From Anisodus tanguticus (Eukaryota; Streptophyta; Magnoliopsida; Solanales; Solanaceae): a stretch of DNA of 64,000 bases. Shown one piece after another: positions 54,461 through 64,000 of this stretch (position 1 is the stretch's first letter; each line of letters opens with the position of its first letter). The stretch spans positions 12,485,501 through 12,549,500 of the forward strand of contig CM067556.1 of assembly GCA_034509755.1 (NCBI GenBank), in the 5' to 3' direction. A program made the translations under genes and the position numbers. The notes under the pieces are model-generated. The model saw nothing but the letters and a program-made list of their open reading frames with translations. It made no database searches and was not told the origin of the DNA.

Positions 54461-56946
54461 TATGCGTTTCACAAATACTTGGTGAATCGGATTATGGACA
54501 AATTTAGTGAAATTATTCTTATCATAAAGACCATTAAAGAAGGATGTTGGGAGGAGTTGAATGTGGTGGATTTCATCTTTAATGGTAGGTAGAAATTGAA
54601 TATAAATGGGACCCCTTAATTTATAGCTGGTCACTGTTCTAGATGAATTGGCATTTTGGAGTAGGAGATGCTTTCAGTAATTACTGATCAACATGCACCA
54701 AGATAGAAGTAGGTCCATCCAACCTGCAAAATTAGCACTATGTCCTAATCTTTCTTCTTGTAAGTTATGACGGTAGATGCACCCAAGAGGTACAAGACCA
54801 CCAACTTGAAATGTTAGAGCACATGCATTACTATTATTTTTTTCGAGGTTGATTTAGGATTTTAAGTTTATAAATTTTGAATTATAATTTTTTTATTGGG
54901 TTCTGAATAAATTATTGATATGTATTAAGTGGATTTTTTAACACAATACAAAGTTCGGGCCAAAGCTAATGGTGCTGCTGAATCCATAACTTCAACATTA
55001 GATTCATCCCCTTTTTTGTTTATAGTTAAGAACTAGTGCAAAACATCAACTTGTTTTAGACATAGTTATTGTTGTCTTAAGAATAGGTATACGTGTGTAT
55101 GCGTATGAGTGTGCAGGGACGGAGAGCTTGAGTATAGGAAGCGCGTTTGGCAGAAGTTAATAACTTTTGTTCGAATCCCGTAGGTGTTTAAAAATTCATC
55201 TAATATTTATAAATTATTAATTTAGAATTTAATAATTCAAAAGGACTAAGCTACAAATTCTGGGTTGCTTTTGTTAGTGTGTGCGCATGCCAAACCGAAG
55301 ACAATGTGTATGCATACACTACATGAAAGCTTTGCATCTCTGCATAGAAGTTTTTGATCAAGTGATTTTTATATTATGACGATGTGGATGTAATTTAGCC
55401 ATTTTGCCTATAGATCTGGTAGCTAATGAAGTTTAGTTCAGAAATTGACGTTTCATTATCTTTTTTTGAGCCTCTATGTTCAAAATCTTAAGTTAGTGAA
55501 TTTACAAATTTTCTTGCACTCATGGAAATAAATAATCCATCAATTATTTTCATTAATTGAAAGAGTATATATATAATTTACATATTTCTATAATAGGAGA
55601 ATCCTATTCATATTTTACTCCTAAAACCTTATTCTGCTTGGACACTAACTATACAATTATGGTAATACAAATATTATGGTAAGTGTACAATACTAATTAC
55701 ACTACAACATTACCTAAACTAGGAGACTACAACATTACCTAAAATATATACAAAAACCGAGGCCAATATACATAGTATATACACGTGTATATCCTATGGA
55801 TATTTAACACTCGTTATATTGCGACAATTTGTGCAAACTTGGTATAAACTATAAACATACGTTTAAAACTTTTAATTACATTTTTATATTATTTTTGCTT
55901 TCGGAGAGAGTGCAGTCAATACAAGCTATCCACCCCTAGTTATAGAGTAAGCATTTATCCGCATTTACGTCATCAATTTAACTTTAACCACAAAATTTAT
56001 GTGTGAGAATACATCATTTAATCAATGAATGATAAAATGATAAAATATGTGTACAAAAGACAAATAATCTAGTGCTCATTGGGTTTGTAAACACCAGGTA
56101 CAGGTTATAACCCCTGTGTACTGTGTACATGTGATTTTGGTTACAGTAGCAGTTTATTTGAATTTCCTCGTAATCAAATTGTTTTATGGTTCACTTGATA
56201 CCTTCACTCCTTACATTTTCTTAAGTGTAGCCTTTGTTGCATCGAATTTATTGGTTTCAATATTTATGTTTACAACGATAAACAATAATCATTGGAGTCA
56301 TGTTTTCTTTCAACTAAATTTTACTCCATTTTATATGACTAGACGCCCTAAATTGACGTCATGTTTTCTTTCAAACAACTGAATATTTAAGCTTTATCTT
56401 AATATTCTTCTTCGCTATGTATTTATATAATATACAAATCAAACTAGTAATATTTTAAGTTCCCCAATCAAATTGTGTATAATATTCTTTTATCCCTAGA
56501 TGAGCAATGACCAACTAGTTTGTACATTAATGATCACGTTGTGGGATGATTCTATTCGGCAGAGTTCCTCTTTAGTTCCCATTGAATAATATCGTTATCA
56601 TTAATTAAACCCGCTATTAAAGACCGTAACTTAGATGCTGATTTGTCTAATGAATGTTAGAATATTAAACCTGTTATGTTGGTTTTTCATTGCATGGAAA
56701 TCTGTATAATGTATCTGAAGAAGTTTCCATATGTTTTAGACCTTAGTAAAACTACAGCATTTATTATGGTTAGTACATTATAGGACACAAATGGTGACTT
56801 CCCTATTCAAACTGAAAAACATATACGGAGGGAAGATTTTTTCCCTTTAACAAAAAAATTTCCTTTCCAATACCCATACATTGTACTCAATTTTTTATTC
56901 AATGTATATTTTCAAGATTTGTCTAGTTTGAAGTCGAAATAGAAGC
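54461..56946. other. Intergenic AT-rich DNA
   Basis: No gene. 54845-54990 contains a dispersed-repeat phrase (GATTTAGGATTTTAAGTTTA ... AATCCATAACTTCAA) also seen at 8680 and 42007 in part. TACAACATTACCTAAA is repeated at 55704 and 55728. Confidence 0.45.
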
Positions 56947-56965
56947 AAAAAAAAAAAAAAAAAAA

Positions 56966-58749
56966 ATGCCAGCAGTTTGGTTTGCTTTAAAGAGATCATT
57001 GCAGTGCAGATCAGAACTAAAAGATGTGCATGATCCAAGAACTGATGGCAGAAATTTAAGCAAAATATCAACGAAAAGGACGACAATTAGGTCAGGTTGT
57101 TCAAGGTCAATTGCAAATCTGAAAGATGTGATACATGGAAGTAAAAGGCATATGGAGAAGCCACCATTACAAAGTCCAAGATCTATTGGAAGCAGTGAGC
57201 TTTTGAATCCAATTACACATGAAGTTGTGTTAAGCAATTCTACTTGTGAACTCAAGATAACTAGCTGTAATTTCCAAGATGGTAATGGGAGTATTAGTGG
57301 GAATAGTGTTGAGAGTATTTCTGCTTTTATGGGTACCTTAAAACCAGGGACACCAGGTCCTGGAGGACACCATATTGGACCTTCAAGAAAATATAGAGGG
57401 TTTGGTAGCCCTATAAGAAAAGGGTCAGCTGGGAATTTATCAAGAAAATCAGGGGCTGGATTTGTTTCTAGGCCTAAGGCTTCTTCTGGTGCTGATTCCC
57501 ATGGCTTTTCTGCTTTGACTTGTCATAAATGTGGTGAGCAATTTGTGAAGTGGGAAGCTGTTGAAGCACATCATCTCTCCAAACATGCTGGTATATACAT
57601 ATCTATCTTACCTTTTTGTTAATGTTTACCTTTTATTTCCGTATCCAGTATCCGTAATCATTGGCCTGACTAATCTGAATTCGCCGGATAGGCCTATTAG
57701 AGGGTTTAAGCTCCCTACCAAGAAGTTTTGAAGTCTTAGACCTCTGGTTAAAGGTGAAGGTAGTTGTACTTTTGTAGTCACTGGCATGACTAATCTGGAT
57801 TCGCTGAATAGGCCTAATCAGAGGGTAAAGCTCCTTACCGAGAGATTCTTTCTGGTCAATGGTGGAGGGACCTCAATTATCCCACCAAAATCTTTTGGTG
57901 GTTTTGTTAATGTTTAACTATTGATTTAAATGAATAAATTAATGATTGGATCTAATCCCTTTTGAGTTTGTCTGAAGTTGGTTCAATTTATCTGTTAGTT
58001 CAGCAATTTGAGAACAATGTTTTTCATGCTTTTCTTGAATGATCTTATTACATATCAAAAAAAAATCTTTTTGTGAATGCGTTGCCTTAAAGAATATTTT
58101 TGTTTGTTTTACAGTGACAGAACTTGTTGAAGGGGATTCTTCAAGAAAAATTGTAGAGATAATATGCAGAACAAGCTGGTCAAAGCCTGAAAACAATTCA
58201 AATGGGATTGAGAGGATCTTGAAGGTTCACAATATGCAGAAAGTACTAGCTCAATTTGAGGAATATCGCGAATTAGTAAAGATCAAAGCCAGTAAACTCG
58301 CCAAGAAACATCCTCGTTGCCTAGCGGACGGGAATGAACTATTAAGATTCTATGGCACAACTGTTGAATGTTCACTTGGCATCAATAACTCTTCTAGTTT
58401 ATGTACATCAGAAAAATGCAAAGTTTGCAGGATTCTAAGTCATGGCTTCTCAATCAAGAAGGAAATCAATGGTGGGGTTGGGGTTTTTACAGCTTCTACA
58501 AGTGGAAGAGCATTAGAAGCTATTGAGGAAAATGATGAAAGTATAATATGTTTGAGAAAGGCTCTAATAGTATGCAGAGTGATTGCAGGTAGAGTGCATA
58601 GACCATTGGAAAATGTTCAAGAATTGATTGGTCAATCTGGTTTTGATTCATTGGCTGGAAAAGTAGGACTTTACTCAAACATTGAAGAACTCTATTTGCT
58701 CAATCCTAAAGCTTTGCTTCCTTGTTTTGTGGTGATTTGCAAATCATAA
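56966..58749 (+). CDS. C2H2 zinc-finger protein with a C-terminal PARP-fold-like region, 419 aa, 2 exons
   Basis: Exons 56966-57590 and 58115-58749 (GT-AG, phase 1) give 419 aa. N-terminus is basic and Ser-rich, with GTLKPGTPGPGGHHIGPSRK near residues 129-148. A single C2H2 finger spans C186 to H207 (CHKCGEQF...EAHHLSKH). The C-terminal 210 residues hold RTSWSKPENNSNGIERILKV, FYGTTVECSL, KCKVCRILSHGFS and GGVGVFTASTSGRALEAI, matching a conserved plant family of single-finger proteins. The YGT ... GF ... GGVGVFT order resembles the NAD-binding core of ADP-ribosyltransferases; this is inference from pattern only, and activity is doubtful. Molecular role unknown. A 20-base A run directly abuts the ATG, which is the first in frame. 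Confidence 0.88.
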
Positions 58750-59128
58750 AAATAGATTAATGTGCATGAGCCAATTCTCTCATGTAGATCATTTGAAGTT
58801 CTTGATATTTAGTTGATCCACTCATATTCCTTTTTTTTTTGTAGTCATTTTTTCTCTTTCTGATTAGAGAAACTTTCTGCTTCTAGCAAGTGTAAATTTA
58901 TATTTTTGCGTTGAGGTACATGGGTTTCAATATAGTAGTTTCTGGGTGATTTCTACTTCCTGGTGAATTGTTCTTAGATTACTCTATACCGATGACATGT
59001 GACCACAACATGCACTGAAGAGGAAGGGTGATGATTAATGATAAATGAAGACGGTTGAGAATCATACAGTCTCATGTTAAATTTCACTGAAGATAAAAAT
59101 ATTAGGTAATTTCTTTCCCTGTCCAAGT
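58750..59128. other. 3' flank of the zinc-finger gene
   Basis: Presumed 3' UTR and intergenic DNA; no other feature. Confidence 0.5.
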
Positions 59129-60100
59129 TGTCATGATCCAAATCGGAGGGCCGCGACGGGCATCCGATTCTACCTGTTTGGCACCACTAATCACACATTT
59201 AACATATATCCGTAATCAATCATGGCCTCAAGGGTCGTTACCAAATTGTCTGCCGACACACACATCACAGCCGACATGACCATATACAACTACTATACAT
59301 AGGACAACTGTCTACAAGCCGCTAAAAAATACATGACATCACAAGGACGGGACAGGACTCTGCCATACCCATATGCGTATGCAAAAATATTGTACCACGA
59401 CCAGACTACAACCCTAAAACAAATAGAGTGCTCCAATATAGCTGAACCAACAATTTACTAGCGTGAACCGTCACCCTCTTTAACTGAACATGCGGGCATG
59501 AAACGCAGCGTACCCCGACAAAAGAGATGTCAGTACGACTGATGTACTGAGTATGTCAGACATGAACAATAGCATAATAGGAATATAACAATAAACTGAA
59601 ACAGAAACAGCCGGCAGCAACAGCTGACAGAAAACAACCGACCAATAGTGAATGCCTAAGTGTCATGAACAATGCAGTATACATATACATCGGTCTCATC
59701 GGGTATCTTCCTTACAATAACAGCCTCTGTGGGCATCATATCATATGATGAATGCCTAATTGTCATGCATGATGCAAATGTGGTATACATATAAATATTG
59801 GCCACACAAGGGCATCTTCCTTCCCATAACCGCCTCTGTGGGCATCAGGTTATATCGTATTGGCCACACAAGGGCATCAATATTGGCCTCTTCGGGCTCT
59901 TTCGTGATAGTATGTACTGTACTGCAGGTGGTGTGCGTATATAACGCCTTCCCTTTCCCCATATCCCCTACATATATACAATATTTATCATATAGTAGTG
60001 TATATAGCACAAGTGGGTCCAGAGTAATATATGAGTATAATGCAAATGAAAATGCATGAATGATAATAAAACATTCTGAATTTACCGGATGACATAATAT
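59129..60100. mobile_element. Ty3/gypsy-like LTR sequence (partial or solo)
   Basis: Starts TGTCATGATCCAAATCGGAGGGCCG, close to the TGTCACGACCC start seen in many Solanaceae gypsy LTRs, and continues with TGATGTACTGAGTATGTCAG and repeated 'CCTCTGTGGGCATCA' segments. No Pol coding sequence. The right edge is uncertain. The open frames at 59756-60223 are inside it and are not genes. Confidence 0.6.
59650..59900. repeat. Internal repeats of the gypsy-like LTR, about 105-bp unit
   Basis: GAATGCCTAAGTGTCATG (59651) and GAATGCCTAATTGTCATG (59750) start two successive units, both ending in GCCTCTGTGGGCATCA. ATTGGCCACACAAGGGCATC then recurs at 59797 and 59859. Confidence 0.7.
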
Positions 60101-63100
60101 TCTTGTACCTTCGGCTAACACTGTGAATATCAACATCCTTTCTGTATGCCTCAATAAGGACTTAAGAACATATTTAAACATGTTTTTAACATAGGAATCA
60201 ATAACATGAATATTCTTAATCACTAGGAGTAGAATAATTTATGGAACAATATCACGGTTATATTTCGTTACAATGGAACATGCCAAAAAAAAAATTGCCT
60301 TAACATACTTTAGCCATTTTGTGTCCACAATACAACTAAAGTAGCCCGTGATGCACCCCAATCTTATTTTTCAAGAAATCCTCCGCCATTATCTCTCCGT
60401 ACACCTCATTTGAAATACTAAATGAAACCATGAAATTATTCACTGACAAACCAAGCCAATGAAATGATCCATGTACAAATTCCAAATAGTCCACATTAGA
60501 CAACACAAGGTAAATGGAGAATTGCATATGAAATTGGGTGTTCAAGAAAAATTGAAGAACATCTCAGTTCCGAGAACGACCATCTATGCAAGACCATCAA
60601 AGGGTTGATGTATGCCTAAATTACTTGTGAACAATATCCATGAACACGAGTTAATTAAAAGTGGTCTTATCCCATATATTTTTGGACCCTTCTAACGAGA
60701 TATAGCAAGATTAAATGGTAAGCTCCCAGATTAGTGTGCTCTCACTTTCCACGTGTCTTTATCCCACATTATGTGCCTTTGAATCATCAAGTCACTTACT
60801 TAATACTATTGATAAAATGATTGCCACATGGCAGCTTGTAAATCCAATATTATTCTCATTACGTAAGAGTAAAAATTTATTGTCCGCGTAATATTTATTC
60901 AATAATCTTAATTAATTTTTTGGTCTTAATTCACTTAAATTTTGATGACTTATAAAACCCTCATATATTCAATTTCATAATCATGCTTATAGCATTAGTC
61001 TATAACTTCTTTTGGAACATGCAACTATTATAATTAATTCCCATTGTCACACTTTGTTAAATTCAAAATTATTTTGGGACCACATCCGTTTATATATTGC
61101 ACTCTTTATTTGCGTACGTGAATATGACATAAATCCTTCAACGCTCAGGTCTATTTACATACGCCTAGCGATTCAAATCATGACCCAAAAGTACGGAATG
61201 TTATATAAGTCTTCATGAACTAAGCTATAATATTTGTCAGTGTGTGGTGGGATGAATAAGTTAATTTCATCTTTAACTAAAGTTATTGGATTCAAGCTTT
61301 GAAAATGACCCCCTTTTAATGAGCTCTACGCGATGCAAAATTAAATTAATCGGATTATAAATATCGAATACTAAATGACAATAAAAAATATAAGAAGTGG
61401 GATGAGCGCAAAATCTACTGTTGCCATTCTGGAAAGAATCCATAAAATATGTCACACTCCTACCAACAAAATTACTCCTCTCCAACCCCACACAAGGTAG
61501 CTCTTGTCGGAGTAAAGTAAATAAGTACTAGTAATAACATTATTTATGTTTGACAATTTAAATTTTTACATGAAACAATTTTAAGAATTTAACAAGTTAT
61601 AAAAAAAAAGATTATTTTATTTTTGATAGTTTAAATTTTTAGATGAAATAATTTTAAAAATTAGTAATAATATTATTTATTTTTGATAATTTAAATTTTA
61701 GGTAAAATAATTTCAAAATTCAACAACTTAGATTTTTAGTTACTCAACGTTCTTGTCAGACGTACTTGATAAATAAATAAATAAATAAAAAGAACGTTGA
61801 GTATATCTAAAATAAATAATCAAAAGTTCATCTCTAACAGTTTATATTTTTTAATAAGGCGTTCACACTGTTTAATACTGTTGATTCTAGTTGTTGTATA
61901 TTATTCATGTTCCCCTTATTCAAATTACCAACTGCACACTTCCATAAGTTCATAAATACTATGGAAGGGGACACATAAAATTTAAATGGGAACATGAAAA
62001 ACACAAAGAAAACCAAAAGCCTAAAGTTCAAATCACCAACTGCACACTTCAGTAGGAAATTAATCAGAGGAACAAACTCATTCATGAACTTTTTTTTGTT
62101 GTCTTTCTGTATCACTAATAACAATGGTTAAACCTGTAAGAAATCAAAATCTTACTAAAAGATTCATAAGTACTCTTTATTTAATAGTAACTAGTACTGT
62201 TCCTTGGGTCAAATTTATAATACAAGAATGTACATGTTATTTTGTACATAGTCCTTGAGAAATCCAAGAAGAGAGTAGTATGCATTTATTTTTTGGATTG
62301 GATTGAACACAAATTGGAAATAAATTCTGACAGACTTGCATTTGCATTCATCTCCTATTACAGTTGGTCATATGGGCCATTTTTTCTTTGGTGTAAATGC
62401 ATCAATTTAAAACAACAAGGCAGAAAAACACAACCTCACCACATCAATTCTTGCTAAATTTTGCCTATCAAGAACCATAGGCATTGTTTAATTTGGGCAT
62501 CTATAACATAACAGATACCCTATACAAGGGTATTTTTTAGGACTGAAAAGGGTATTTACCAATTCTGTCTTTGTTTTTCATGTTTTATGTTTTGTTGTAC
62601 CCTCTAGAATGCGACTTCCACTTTCTCATTTTACCCTACTACAGTGTTTAATTAAATGTTTTCTCTTATTTTACTTCTTTTGATACTTCCTAAGGCACAA
62701 TTTTTAGTATGAAGAGAAACATGTCTGTTTACTTATTTTCTTAAGAATATTTTTTCTAACAGATGCATCTGACAATTGATTGGAGAGTGAAATTCTATTT
62801 TCTAGTTAAAAGTGTTTATTAAAGATTGATAATAATATTAGCAAATTGGATAGTGCTAATGAATTCTTTTAGTATCAAAGAGTAATAGTCATGTCAAGGT
62901 GTTAAGTGTACGAAGATATTAAGTCAATAATTGAAATATTTGTGAAGGAAAATCACTTCCCCCAAGTAAAGAGAGTTAATTTTCACCTTTTGCAAAAAAT
63001 ATTTTCACTGGTAATTTTGACAAAGACAACTAATGTATAATTCCCCTTGCTAAGTGATCCCCACACGCCAACCCTTTGCTTAATATTATGAGATTTTTAA

Positions 63101-63718
63101 GCTATATGTTATGTGGATGGATCCTTAATATATCAACACTCAGTGTCCTTTTCTTTTTATTACCTAGTTAAGCCCAATTCATTCTTTTCTTTCATGTGGT
63201 AGCAGATCCGATCCAACGCTGCCCACTACTTCTTCTCACCTCCCCCTGTTTTTCTTTCTTATCCACCATAGACCCCGAGCGGAGAACACAAATTGTATGT
63301 CCTATTGATGACAAACTCGATTTGTTGTTATCTTAGAGCTCAAATCATAGTTAGAGTGCTAGTTTTGCAAGATTTGGATGGTAAAGATCATACTAGAAAG
63401 GTAACTCGCAAGCTTGAAGAAGTGGTTTTGAATTCCGAATCTATTTTTTTTTAAAATTTTGAGTTGAAAATAGACTAACGAGGTTGTCTACAAACTTTGA
63501 AGTCATTGGTAGAGATTTGTAATGGGTTTGAACAAGAAATGTAACTGAAAATCGCGAAAGAAGTTTATCTCTGTAGTTAGCGATGTGTTATACACTTGTA
63601 TACCTCGTTATATACGTTCATACATGGTAGATACATTGTTATAAACTGCTATACGACTCTTATATAAAACTATACTTCATTTATATAGGTGTATAAATAA
63701 TGTTTTGTTGGATATAAT
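60101..63718. other. Intergenic AT-rich DNA
   Basis: No gene recognised. Small internal repeats: three imperfect units of about 60 bp built on GATAATTTAAATTTTTAGATGAAATAATTT at 61545-61735, and AAATYACCAACTGCACACTTC at 61920 and 62031. The inverted pair CAACGTTCTT at 61745 and AAGAACGTTG at 61790 could form a short hairpin. Confidence 0.45.
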
Positions 63719-64000
63719 TGTTGGAATCAAAGCAGTACGGGAAGTAAATAAATATTACAAGTGTTTGAAAGGATAAGCAAACAGCCAATATTATAATTGT
63801 CGCAACGTTGTTGAGTCTTGAATCTTGATAACCTGAAATCAAGAAACACTAAATCTGGATTATTACAACTTTGGCTGAGTCGAGAGATGACTCTCTGTCT
63901 TTAAGACAAGATTGCTCGTATATATGCTTTTACGTTAGAGGGCAATAGTCTCCCAAGATAAAACAACAAATAATCAACACTACAAAGCAAATAGGTTGAT
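63719..64000 (-). mobile_element. LTR of the same copia family, continuing past the window
   Basis: Begins TGTTGGAATCAAAGCAGTACGG, the reverse complement of the LTR 3' end seen at 36128-36171 (CCGTACTGC ... CCAACA), then GAGTCGAGAGATGACTCTC and the TTTTACGT...CAATAGTCTCCCAAGATAAAACA block. Orientation is minus; the rest lies outside. Confidence 0.75.

Noticed and set aside
59756..60223. 155-codon minus-strand open frame as a gene
   Set aside because: Overlaps the repeated gypsy-like LTR segment and its plus-strand shadow; no recognisable domain.
62242..62457. Short open frame near the window end
   Set aside because: No homology, codon pattern or splice context; AT-rich chance frame.

Overview
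The window is nuclear DNA from a flowering plant, most likely a member of the nightshade family (Solanaceae). It is AT-rich, and its genes have GT-AG introns. It carries Stowaway and Tourist MITEs, Ty1/copia LTR elements, and RTE-LINE/SINE 3' ends with the (TTG)n tails common in Nicotiana and Solanum. The family is inferred from repeat style, not proven.

Layout. 1-2423 (+): decayed cysteine-rich receptor-like kinase whose last exon is split by a solo LTR with a perfect 5-bp target duplication. 7193-10334 (+): TauE/SafE-family membrane protein in four exons. 11310-13692 (-): ILR3-like bHLH factor in five exons. 14860-17669 (-): 5' half of a Ty1/copia element. 19560-21240: LTR remnants. 21859-37134 (-): atypical thioredoxin (CXXS1 type) whose second intron is about 14.5 kb because a nested pair of same-family copia elements (25904-36171), an RTE LINE fragment and smaller repeats lie inside it. 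39068-40765 (+): PsbQ of photosystem II. 41701-42788 (-): broken DUF1218 gene. 43623-45300 (-): 3' half of a copia element. 46205-47000 (-): RTE LINE 3' end. 48506-52707 (+): HSA32-like heat-stress gene with a heat-shock element just upstream. 56966-58749 (+): C2H2 zinc-finger protein. 59129-60100: gypsy-like LTR sequence. 63719-64000 (-): an LTR running off the window.

Six genes look intact (TauE, bHLH, CXXS1, PsbQ, HSA32, C2H2) and two are broken (CRK, DUF1218). As usual in plants, the neighbours do not form one pathway.

The most striking signal is in the inner nested retroelement (28716-34086). CAG and CTG trimers are almost absent. Where its sister copy has CAG or CTG, this copy has a CG-containing variant (CGG, CCG, CGAG, CTCG), including at sites whose ancestral base is known: the Trp of the RNase H DANW motif and the terminal CA of an LTR. 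The direction is opposite to methyl-cytosine decay. It fits systematic miscalling at CHG-methylated sites in a long-read assembly better than real mutation.
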